Positions 52,414 to 60,657 of a stretch of DNA of 64,000 nucleotides are shown here, one piece after another. A model generated the notes under the pieces. It was not told the origin of the DNA, did not search any database, and worked only from the letters and a program-made list of their open reading frames with translations. The stretch covers positions 186,001-250,000 of the forward strand of contig JACPUU010000002.1 in NCBI GenBank assembly GCA_016192075.1, given 5' to 3'. The first letter of the stretch is position 1; each line of letters begins with the position of its first letter. A program made the translations under genes and the position numbers. The DNA is from Bacteroidota bacterium. Lineage in GTDB: Bacteria > Bacteroidota > Bacteroidia > Flavobacteriales_D > Crocinitomicaceae.

Positions 52414-53583
52414 ATGCCAAGAATTCTCATTATTGACGACGAGCGCAGTATCCGGAGAACGCTCCAGGAAATTCTGGAGTTTGAAAAATACGATGTAGAG
52501 GCTGTTGAAGACGGTATTGCAGGCGTTAACGAAGCCAAATCCGGAAATTACGATGTCATTTTCTGTGACATCAAAATGCCGCAGATGGATGGTATGGAAG
52601 TGCTTGCCAAATTGAGAAACGACGGCCTTCAAACACCTATTATCATGATCTCAGGGCATGGTAACATTGAAACGGCTGTAGAGGCAATCAAAAACGGAGC
52701 GTACGATTTTATTGAAAAACCATTGGATTTAAACCGTATCCTGGTAACCATTAAAAATGCGCTGGAGAAAAACAGCCTGATTGAAGAAACGGCTGTGTTA
52801 AAATCACAGATTAAAAAACAAATTGCCAACTCAAATATCATTGGTGAATCAAAACCTATTCTGGCAATCCGTGAAATGATTACCAAAGTAGCCGCATCGG
52901 ACGCACGCGTTATGATTACCGGTCCAAACGGATCAGGGAAAGAACTGGTTGCACGGCAGCTGCATGAACAGAGCAACCGCAAAAAAGCGCCGTTTATTGA
53001 AGTGAATTGTGCGGCTATTCCGTCTGAACTGATCGAGTCTGAATTATTTGGTCATGAAAAAGGGGCCTTTACATCTGCCGTTAAAACCAAACAGGGAAAA
53101 TTTGAGTTAGCCGATGGCGGCACACTTTTTTTGGATGAAATTGGGGATATGAGCGCTTCTGCCCAGGCAAAAGTACTGCGTGCCCTGCAGGAAAACAGGA
53201 TTACCCGGGTAGGCGGTGAAAAAGACATTAAAGTAAATCCGCGGGTGGTGGCAGCAACCAATAAAGACCTGCGCCAGATGATTGAAGAAGGGAAATTCCG
53301 TGAAGATTTGTATCACCGTTTGAGTGTAATTGTCATTGAGGTACCTTCTTTAAATGAGCGTAAAGATGATATTCCGCTGCTGGCGAATCATTTTATTGAC
53401 ATGCTTTGCAAAGAGCACGGTATGCCGGCTAAAAAATTTACAGATGCAGCCCTGAAAGAATTGCAAAACGTAAACTGGACCGGAAATATCCGCGAGCTGC
53501 GCAATATTGTAGAGCGTTTGATTATTCTCTGCGGCAATACCATTTCTGATAAAGACGTGAAAACGTTTGTACCTTCTAAATAA
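52414..53583 (+). CDS. NtrC-family response regulator lacking a DNA-binding domain
   Basis: A 389-residue regulator. The receiver domain (residues 1-120) has ILIIDDERSIRRTL, the phosphoacceptor Asp in VIFCDIKMPQMDG and the Lys in DFIEKPLDL. The sigma-54 AAA+ domain (about 145-385) has a Walker A-like GPNGSGKE, and GGTLFLDEIGDM as Walker B. The sigma-54-contact loop reads GAFTSA instead of the usual GAFTGA. The protein stops after the AAA+ C-terminal helices, so the usual Fis-type helix-turn-helix is missing. I use the ATG at 52414; the TTG two codons earlier is less likely. It may act without binding specific DNA. Confidence 0.92.
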   Translation: MPRILIIDDERSIRRTLQEILEFEKYDVEAVEDGIAGVNEAKSGNYDVIFCDIKMPQMDGMEVLAKLRNDGLQTPIIMISGHGNIETAVEAIKNGAYDFIEKPLDLNRILVTIKNALEKNSLIEETAVLKSQIKKQIANSNIIGESKPILAIREMITKVAASDARVMITGPNGSGKELVARQLHEQSNRKKAPFIEVNCAAIPSELIESELFGHEKGAFTSAVKTKQGKFELADGGTLFLDEIGDMSASAQAKVLRALQENRITRVGGEKDIKVNPRVVAATNKDLRQMIEEGKFREDLYHRLSVIVIEVPSLNERKDDIPLLANHFIDMLCKEHGMPAKKFTDAALKELQNVNWTGNIRELRNIVERLIILCGNTISDKDVKTFVPSK

Positions 53584-53697
53584 GAGTTGGACAAAGGCAA
53601 TAGGTACAATTATCATTTCGAACGAAGTGAAGCGCAGTTAGAAACCTGTCCCGGTTGCGCAAAAATTAGTAAAGGAATTTGAATAGAACTTCTGCTT

Positions 53698-54582
53698 ATG
53701 TTAAGCTTTACCTCCGATAACCAACTTACCGAATCCACCAAAAAAGAAATTCTGGAAGTAATTGATTTTGCCATTCGTGAAGACATTGGTGAAGGAGATC
53801 ATACCTCACTTGCAACCGTTCCAGCTGATGCAAAAGGCAAAGCCAGGCTGTTGGTTAAAGATTTTGGAATACTGGCCGGTGTTGAACTGGCTGAACTGAT
53901 TTTTCACCGCATTGACCCTGAGCTGAAACTGACCATTCATTTAAAAGATGGCGAAAAAGCAGAGCCGGGTCAGGTTGCTTTTGAAGTAGAAGGATTATCG
54001 CGTTCTATTTTAAGTGCCGAGCGCCTGGTATTGAATTTTATGCAGCGCATGAGCGGTATTGCTACCAAAACAGATCAGCTGTCATCTATCATCAACCATT
54101 TGCCAACACGGCTTTTGGATACGCGTAAAACAACACCCTGCGTGCGGCTTATGGAAAAATGGGCAGTTAAAATCGGTGGTGGAAACAACCACCGGTTTGC
54201 GTTGTATGACATGATCATGATCAAAGACAATCACGTTGATTATGCCGGCGGAATTAAACAGGCTATTGAACGTACCAACAACTACCTGAAAGCGAAAAGC
54301 AAAAATCTAAAAATAGAAATTGAGGTACGCAACATGCATGAATTAAAAGAAGTTTTGGGTGTTGGAAATGTACACCGCATCATGCTGGATAATTTTTCAC
54401 CCAATCATTTGAAAGAAGCGTTGACCTTAATTGATCGTACCAAATACGAAACAGAGGCGTCCGGCAAAATTAACGAGCACAACATTTTAGAGTACGCTGA
54501 AACAGGCGTGGATTTTATTTCATCCGGTTCCATAACACACTCTTACAAAAGTATGGATCTGAGTTTGAAGGCGGAATTTTGA
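53698..54582 (+). CDS. nadC: Nicotinate-nucleotide pyrophosphorylase (carboxylating)
   Basis: NadC makes nicotinate mononucleotide from quinolinate and PRPP in de novo NAD synthesis. The 294-residue product has LLDTRKTTPCVRLMEKWAVK with the Arg/Lys substrate-binding residues, and GGGNNHRFALYDMIMIKDNH with the His and Lys of the active site. GVDFISSGSITHS closes the barrel. It stands alone between the NtrC-type gene and the convergent acyl-CoA ligase. Confidence 0.97.
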   Translation: MLSFTSDNQLTESTKKEILEVIDFAIREDIGEGDHTSLATVPADAKGKARLLVKDFGILAGVELAELIFHRIDPELKLTIHLKDGEKAEPGQVAFEVEGLSRSILSAERLVLNFMQRMSGIATKTDQLSSIINHLPTRLLDTRKTTPCVRLMEKWAVKIGGGNNHRFALYDMIMIKDNHVDYAGGIKQAIERTNNYLKAKSKNLKIEIEVRNMHELKEVLGVGNVHRIMLDNFSPNHLKEALTLIDRTKYETEASGKINEHNILEYAETGVDFISSGSITHSYKSMDLSLKAEF

Positions 54583-54699
54583 TAGCGGGTTATTTCTGAA
54601 TGGCAACTTCCGTGAGAATCAATTTTCCAGGAGGTCTGGTATAAATTTGATCCAACCCGCTGCTTTTCGAGCTTAGATTCGTTTTAAACCAAAGACAAT

Positions 54700-56460
54700 T
54701 TACCCGTAAATCTTCTTAAACAAATCATCATGTTTAGCCATAATGACTTTGCGTTTTAACTTGAGTGTTGGGGTCATTTCACCGGTACCAATGCTCCACT
54801 GGCAGTCTGTCAGTTCAAAGCGTTTTACTTTTTCCCAGTCGCCAAAAAAGGTATTGTAATGATCTACTTCTTTCTGGAATTGTTCAATCACTTTTCCGTT
54901 TTTGATCATTTCCTGCTGGGTGGCGCCGCAATCAATGGCATTGTGTTTACACCATTCTTTAACAACGTCAACAGCCGGTACAATAAAGGCTGCCGGCATT
55001 TTTTGATTTTCACCAATAATCATGATTTGTTCAATGAAGCGTGACTCCTTGAACTTGTTTTCCATTAGCTGCGGTGCAATGTATTTGCCGCCCGAAGTTT
55101 TAAAAATTTCTTTTTTACGGTCGGTAATTTTTAAAAATTTTCCCTCTACAAATGTTCCGATATCACCTGTATGGAACCAGCCATCGGCATCAATGACTTC
55201 AGCTGTCTCTTTTGGCATGTTGTAATACCCCATCATGACATTGGGACCCTTCACAAGTATTTCACCGTCTTCAGCAATTTTTACAGTAACACCTTTGATA
55301 ACGGTTCCGGTAGTTGCAATACGCACCAGGTTGTCTTTTTCCCAGTTTACACTGATAACAGGAGATGTTTCAGTTAATCCGTAGCCTTCCATAACGGGCA
55401 CCCCTGCCGCCATAAAAATACGTGCCAGGCGGGGTTGCAATGCGGCGCTGCCTGATGCCACCACCTCTACATTTCCACCCAGTGCCGCCTGCCATTTACT
55501 GAAAACCAGTTTGCGGGCAATCCCCAGTTTGAATTTATACATGGCTGATTTTCCAATTACATCGTATTCTTCACCCAATGCCAGAGCCCAGAAAAACAGT
55601 TTGCGTTTTATTCCGCTGAGTTCTTCCCCTTTTGCCATGATTTTATCAAAAACCTTTTCCAGTAACCGCGGAACAGCGGTAAAAACATTTGGTTTAACCT
55701 CTTTGAGATTGTCACCAATGGTATCCATGCTTTCAGCAAAATAGACCGAAACACCGGTATATTGGTACAAATAAAGCAGCATGCGTTCGTAAATGTGACA
55801 AACCGGCAGAAAACTCAGGGCAACTGCGTCTTTGCCAACAGGGAGACGCTCTTCACAGGCCAGTACGTTACTGAGAATATTGTTGTGTGAAAGCATCACC
55901 CCTTTTGGATTTCCGGTTGTGCCGGAGGTATAGATCAGCGTAACAAGGTCTTCCGCTTTAATAGCCGCTTTGCGTTTTTCAACTTCCTGGTCAAGAGCGG
56001 TGTCTGCATCAGCGTGCAGTTCTGTCCATGGTTTTGCGCCGTTTACCGATGTATAGGAATATACTTCATTCAGGGTTGGTACTTTGGAAATAATGCGGTT
56101 TACCTTATCGAAAAGTTCCTGGTCACTGACAATGCAGAGTTTTACACGGGCATCATTAAAAATATAGGCATAAATATCTTCGGTAATGGTTGGGTAAACA
56201 GGTACCAGAATACCCCCAACCTGCTGAACTGCAATATCTGAGATGTTCCATTCAGAACGGTTATTGGAAATAATGGCAACTGCGTCGCCCGGCTGAATTC
56301 CTTTTTTAATCAGCCCGCGGCTCATGGCATTGGCTTTTTCAATGTATTCTTTGGTGCTGGTTTTTAGCCATTTACCATTCTTTTTGTCACAAAAGGCATC
56401 TGGCTGAGGGTATTTTTCCAGCTGGTAATATGCAACATCGAAAAGTCTTTTTACGTCCAT
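54700..56460 (-). CDS. Long-chain fatty acid-CoA ligase (AMP-forming)
   Basis: A 586-residue acyl-activating enzyme. The AMP-binding motif is LIYTSGTTGNPKGVMLSH, followed by GYGLTETSPVISVN and GWFHTGDIG, and the C-terminal Lys region lies in DRKKEIFKTSGGKYI. It forms acyl-CoA from fatty acid, ATP and CoA. It most resembles bacterial FadD15-like long-chain ligases rather than PaaK. It is transcribed divergently from the ECF sigma operon; no link with paaABCD is shown. Confidence 0.9.
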   Translation of the reverse strand: MDVKRLFDVAYYQLEKYPQPDAFCDKKNGKWLKTSTKEYIEKANAMSRGLIKKGIQPGDAVAIISNNRSEWNISDIAVQQVGGILVPVYPTITEDIYAYIFNDARVKLCIVSDQELFDKVNRIISKVPTLNEVYSYTSVNGAKPWTELHADADTALDQEVEKRKAAIKAEDLVTLIYTSGTTGNPKGVMLSHNNILSNVLACEERLPVGKDAVALSFLPVCHIYERMLLYLYQYTGVSVYFAESMDTIGDNLKEVKPNVFTAVPRLLEKVFDKIMAKGEELSGIKRKLFFWALALGEEYDVIGKSAMYKFKLGIARKLVFSKWQAALGGNVEVVASGSAALQPRLARIFMAAGVPVMEGYGLTETSPVISVNWEKDNLVRIATTGTVIKGVTVKIAEDGEILVKGPNVMMGYYNMPKETAEVIDADGWFHTGDIGTFVEGKFLKITDRKKEIFKTSGGKYIAPQLMENKFKESRFIEQIMIIGENQKMPAAFIVPAVDVVKEWCKHNAIDCGATQQEMIKNGKVIEQFQKEVDHYNTFFGDWEKVKRFELTDCQWSIGTGEMTPTLKLKRKVIMAKHDDLFKKIYG

Positions 56461-56653
56461 AACGTTTAAATTGGGAGGATTGCTCAGTGCTAAAATAGGA
56501 TAAAATCACTTTCCCAGCGTACCGTTCTTTAATATTTTCGTAACTTGTCAAAAAATTATCGTTAAAAAAAATGTACCAGGTGTAACTTTTTAAGAAGTTA
56601 GATTGTTTTAGCTGTTTGAAAGGGACCTGTAGTATTGATTTAAAAACCAGATT

Positions 56654-57142
56654 TTGGATAGAACAGAGTACAATATCGCAGTAAAAGAATTCTCCGGAAG
56701 GCTTTATGGCTATTGCCTGAAGTATCTTCAGAACAGAGAAGATGCAGGTGATATTGTACAGGATGTTTTTGAAAAACTCTGGGAGAACAGGAAAAAGGTT
56801 GATTTTGAAAAGGCAAAACCCTGGCTGTTTACCTGTGCACACAATGCGCTGCTTAACTTGATCAAAAAGAACAGTAAGATTACTTACGTTGACAAGTTTA
56901 CAGCTCAGGAAAGCTCAGAAAGTCAGTCAAAAGCTTTTGAAATCAACGAGGTGGTTGAGCGTTGTTTAGCCACGCTGCCTCCGGTTCAAAAATCAGTAGT
57001 TCTTCTGAGAGATCTGGAAGGATACAACTACATTGAGATTGGTGAGATCCTTGGGCTGTCTGAGCCCCAGGTGAAAGTCTATCTCTTCAGGGCCCGTAAC
57101 AAAATTAAAAAACAGCTTAAAGATCTTACCCTGGTGATATGA
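56654..57142 (+). CDS. ECF-type RNA polymerase sigma factor
   Basis: A 162-residue ECF sigma factor. Region 2 reads NREDAGDIVQDVFEKLWENR with a following AKPWLFTCAHNALLN, and region 4 reads LPPVQKSVVLLRDLEGYNYI with IGEILGLSEPQVKVYLFRAR. The start is TTG: a stop codon lies in the frame just upstream with no ATG or GTG between, and the family N-terminus fits this point. The downstream gene overlaps by 4 bases (ATGA), a typical arrangement of a sigma factor and its anti-sigma factor. It probably directs transcription of this operon or of other envelope genes; that link is inferred. Confidence 0.93.
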   Translation: MDRTEYNIAVKEFSGRLYGYCLKYLQNREDAGDIVQDVFEKLWENRKKVDFEKAKPWLFTCAHNALLNLIKKNSKITYVDKFTAQESSESQSKAFEINEVVERCLATLPPVQKSVVLLRDLEGYNYIEIGEILGLSEPQVKVYLFRARNKIKKQLKDLTLVI

Positions 57143-58818
57143 AAATATCGAATAATTTTGATCGGTGGATGTTTGATTACAAGGAGGGAAATCTGTCACC
57201 TGAAGAGGTGGAAGAGTTCGAAAAATTCCTTTTAAACCATCCTGAATACGAGGTTGACGCTGATGCCTGGGATATGGCATTTGTTCAGAATGAACCGGTT
57301 GAATACCCGTATGCTGAAAAACTGGAGAAAAAACGCCGTGTGGCGGGCTGGTACTACTGGAGTGCTGCAGCCATGCTGGTACTGCTCCTTGGTTCATCTT
57401 CACTTTACCTGTTTAATACAACCGATCAACTGGAAAGCGCCGTTACCGGTGAAGAAAGTTTATCAGGTCATCATAACGACCGTACCTTGCCGCTGGTTGA
57501 TTCGTTCAACTCGATCAATAACCGCGCCGGGATACTTTTCAGTGAACTGACCGATGGAGTAACCGATTCCTATACCAATGCCGGAAACACTACCGGAAAC
57601 AACAATCAGCTGGCTCAAAATCAATTAAATGCAGCGGTGTCAGGCAATGTGGTTTCAGGCTCAGATCCAAACCTTGCCAATTCAACGCATGCTGACAATT
57701 TGCCTTATGCTAACGGGGCTAAAAAATCGCAGGCCGGGCTGATTGATCTGGAGGCCAATAAAGTAGAAGGTAAAACGCATGTTGGAAAATATGCCGGCAA
57801 TCCGGATTCGAAAGGGTTGGCTTTTGATGTGACCAAAAAAACAACCGTTAAATCCGGTTCTTCTTTCAGCGCCCTTAAAAAAGTATATCACCGTGTAGAA
57901 CGCATGCTGGGCTATCCGGTTGGTTTGACTAACCTGCGTGACCCGGAATTGTTGCTGCCGCAGAGCACCCTGCTGTCATTCAACTCAGCCTTTGCCGGCG
58001 GTATGTTGAAACCACGTTTTGAAATGAACTACCGCAACCAATGGCTGGGGTCTGACCAAAACTCGTCTGAACTAAATGTGTCGTATGACAATTACTCGTA
58101 TGGTATCCGCGGTGGTGCCGGAATTCTCATCAATGCGCAGGATTATGGTTATGGCCGGTTTGGTGATTATAATGTAAGTCTGCTTTATTCCCCAAAACTG
58201 GTGGTTGGAAGAAACATTGTCGTTGAACCTTCCGTTAAACTGACCATGGGATCAATGATAGCAAACGGAGACAAGTTATCAGCAAACAGCTCATTTGAAA
58301 TGGACCGCGGACGGGTGCTGAACACCATTGCCGATAATCAGATGAATGGCATCACCACTCAGTGGTACAAAGACTATGGCCTTGGTCTTATGATCAATAC
58401 CAAATGGTTTTATGCCGGATTCAGCTCCGATAATTTAAGCAGGCATTATGAAAATGTTTATGGAAATGAATTATATTCACCGGCTAAAACTCCGGTTAAA
58501 CTTTCCGGAATTATAGGTACTGACTACGAATCCAAGACAAAAACCATGACTTACAGTCCGTTTGTGGCATATCAGCAATATGGAAATCAGCCTGAACTCT
58601 GGGCCGGGATGAATTACCGCCTGGGCTGGATGACTGTAGGGGGAGGCCTCTCAACCAACAAGGAATTTACCGCATCGGTAGGAATGAAGTTTGATACGTT
58701 CAAACTTGTTTATCACTACGATTATACTGAATCCGCTCTTACCCAAACCCACATGGGATCACACAATGTCGGAATCAGATTCAATGCAAAACGTAAAAAT
58801 CAGAGATTAACACATTAG
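57139..58818 (+). CDS. Transmembrane anti-sigma and PorP/SprF-like fusion protein
   Basis: A 559-residue protein with no cleavable signal peptide. Residues 1-75 are acidic and helical (DYKEGNLSPEEVEEFEKFLL) like the cytoplasmic part of anti-sigma factors, and the start overlaps the sigma gene. Residues about 78-96 form one transmembrane helix. A Ser/Asn/Gly-rich linker follows. From about residue 255 the sequence turns into a PorP/SprF-like beta domain: STLLSFNSAFAGGM, MNYRNQW (also in the next gene), YGIRGGAGILIN and GDYNVSLLYSPKLVV, ending in a Phe/Tyr-rich strand. The N-terminal half would hold the sigma factor and the C-terminal half would sit in or contact the outer membrane; this topology is inferred. 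Confidence 0.78.
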   Translation: MKISNNFDRWMFDYKEGNLSPEEVEEFEKFLLNHPEYEVDADAWDMAFVQNEPVEYPYAEKLEKKRRVAGWYYWSAAAMLVLLLGSSSLYLFNTTDQLESAVTGEESLSGHHNDRTLPLVDSFNSINNRAGILFSELTDGVTDSYTNAGNTTGNNNQLAQNQLNAAVSGNVVSGSDPNLANSTHADNLPYANGAKKSQAGLIDLEANKVEGKTHVGKYAGNPDSKGLAFDVTKKTTVKSGSSFSALKKVYHRVERMLGYPVGLTNLRDPELLLPQSTLLSFNSAFAGGMLKPRFEMNYRNQWLGSDQNSSELNVSYDNYSYGIRGGAGILINAQDYGYGRFGDYNVSLLYSPKLVVGRNIVVEPSVKLTMGSMIANGDKLSANSSFEMDRGRVLNTIADNQMNGITTQWYKDYGLGLMINTKWFYAGFSSDNLSRHYENVYGNELYSPAKTPVKLSGIIGTDYESKTKTMTYSPFVAYQQYGNQPELWAGMNYRLGWMTVGGGLSTNKEFTASVGMKFDTFKLVYHYDYTESALTQTHMGSHNVGIRFNAKRKNQRLTH

Positions 58819-58822
58819 AACG

Positions 58823-59803
58823 ATGAAAAAGTTAATATACATATTCGCGATTTTGATTTCATTCCAAAGCCTGGCGCAGGACCCTGAATTCACTCAATTC
58901 TATGCTAATCCGATTTACCTGAATCCGGCTTTAGCGGGTACACATGGTTGTCCGCGTTTGAACATGAACTACCGCAATCAGTGGCCATCACTGAGTGGTG
59001 CGTTTATTACAAACAGTATTTCGTATGACCAGTTTGTCAATACCATGCAAGGTGGTGTGGCCTTATTGATTACCAATGACATGGCCGGAAAAAACACCCT
59101 GAACTGGACAACCGTTAACCTGGCTTACTCCTACCATCTTCAGGTGACGCGTGAGTTTTCATTCCTTTTTGGTGTGCAGGCAGGCTGGAATCAGAAGTTT
59201 TTGGACTGGAGCAAATTGAGTTTTGGAGATATGATTGATCCGCACAGAGGATTTATTTACCAGACCGGAGATTTGCCACGCGGTAAACTGAACGGAAGTT
59301 GGGGTACCAAAGGATTTTTTGATGCACAGGCCGGAATTGTAGGATATTCAAAAAACTTCTACTTTGGTTTTGCAGCAAAACACCTGAACCGGCCTGAAGA
59401 AAGCTTGATTCTGAATCCACAGGGAGACAGCCGCCTTCCAATGCGTTTCACTGGTCACATGGGGGCAAATATTGTTTTTGGTAAAGGATCACAATATCAG
59501 AATGTAACTGCAATTTCTCCAAACATAATTTACTCATACCAGGATGGTTTTATGCAGTTAAATGTTGGTACCTATGTTAAATACGGTGCTTTCACAGCAG
59601 GTGCGTGGCTGCGTGCACGTGATGCCTTTATTCTGCTGATTGGTATTGATAGCGGATCATTTAAATTCGGATACAGCTATGACGTAACCGTATCTAAACT
59701 GACAAACGCATCAGGTGGTTCACATGAGTTATCAATGGGTTTCCTGTTTAACTGTAAAGAACCGGTAAAAAGATTCAGAACAATTTCATGTCCGTCATTC
59801 TAG
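58823..59803 (+). CDS. PorP/SprF-family T9SS membrane protein
   Basis: A 326-residue outer-membrane beta-barrel-like protein with a signal peptide ending near SLAQ. It has the family opening QDPEFTQFYANPIYLNPALA, then GCPRLNMNYRNQWPSLSGAF, then SYSYHLQ-type strands, and ends in KLTNASGGSHELSMGF and a Cys-containing tail. PorP/SprF proteins are needed for T9SS export or attachment of specific cargo proteins. It starts 4 bp after the fusion gene, and a terminator ends the operon. Confidence 0.92.
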   Translation: MKKLIYIFAILISFQSLAQDPEFTQFYANPIYLNPALAGTHGCPRLNMNYRNQWPSLSGAFITNSISYDQFVNTMQGGVALLITNDMAGKNTLNWTTVNLAYSYHLQVTREFSFLFGVQAGWNQKFLDWSKLSFGDMIDPHRGFIYQTGDLPRGKLNGSWGTKGFFDAQAGIVGYSKNFYFGFAAKHLNRPEESLILNPQGDSRLPMRFTGHMGANIVFGKGSQYQNVTAISPNIIYSYQDGFMQLNVGTYVKYGAFTAGAWLRARDAFILLIGIDSGSFKFGYSYDVTVSKLTNASGGSHELSMGFLFNCKEPVKRFRTISCPSF

Positions 59804-59946
59804 TAAATGCATTCACAACGGTGAAATGCTGAATAACGGTTAAAAAAGACTGGCAATTACAAAAAACTACTGCTCTGTTAATTGCTATGTAAATCAGGGG
59901 TGGTTCCCTGTTCCGATTGTTATCGGATGGTTTTCTTTGTTTTGTG

Positions 59947-59989
59947 AAAAGCGGTGTGCTGAAGTTTCAGTACACCGCTTTTCTTTTTT
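59947..59989 (+). terminator. Rho-independent terminator after the PorP operon
   Basis: AAAAGCGGTGT plus CTGAA (59947-59963) pairs with TTCAG plus ACACCGCTTTT (59966-59982) with one G-T pair, and is followed by a T-rich tract. Confidence 0.85.
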
Positions 59990-60147
59990 GTATATTCTTA
60001 CTAAGCAATCACCGTATTTTTTCAGTCTGATTTTTTTAGTTGTGTAAGTTCCTGTTTGCAAACAAAAAAGCCGGACGTCTGATCGGTTAATTAAAGACGG
60101 AACTTCCCGGGTGTTGACTTAGGGGGGGCTTCGCTCCGTTACACTTC

Positions 60148-60262
60148 GCTCAGAAAGACAAGGGCCTCAGATGTAGGTCCAAGGGGTGAGGAGTGTTATG
60201 CGCCGCAGGCGCATAACACTCCTCACCCAATATATTCCTTTGGGGCCCTTGTCCTTCTGAGC
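60148..60262. repeat. Large nested inverted repeat (MITE-like)
   Basis: The inner stem is perfect over 21 bp: 60184-60204 pairs with 60208-60228 around a 3-base loop. Outside it, 60148-60166 pairs with 60244-60262 with one mismatch, and CCAAGG/CCTTTGG adds more pairs. The whole can fold as one long hairpin. It has no ORF. It may be a dispersed non-autonomous element. The rest of the gap 59804-60657 holds a second small hairpin (59913-59925) and no gene that I can support. Confidence 0.85.
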
Positions 60263-60657
60263 ACAGCAAAGAAGCTGCTTCTAAAATTTAAACAGTTTCC
60301 AGGTATGTTCTTTGCATTCCCCGGATTCTTTGCGGGCGATGGTTTTCTTTTTACAGTCTAAATCTGCAATCACAGTGTTTTTTATCAATTGCAGCTTTAG
60401 TGAGGATTGACACTCTGAATCTCTGCGGTTAAAATTTATGTTTCATTCTATAAATTACAGATCATCACGGCTATTTTTTTGCCCTGCATTTTATCCACGT
60501 TCCAATCAACCTGATCTAAATCACATGCGATCAGCAATTAAAAACAGCAGTACATTTGAATGCCCGGGAAGAGCTTAATCAGGACAATTAAATCAAACTT
60601 GCGTTAAACAATCTGCTTTCAACAATTTTTAGTTCAACACGTGAATTACTCTGATTG

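Noticed and set aside
54700-56460. The acyl-CoA ligase as a phenylacetate-CoA ligase (PaaK) for the nearby paa genes
   Set aside because: Its length (586 residues) and sequence fit long-chain fatty acid ligases; PaaK is shorter and has a different motif set.
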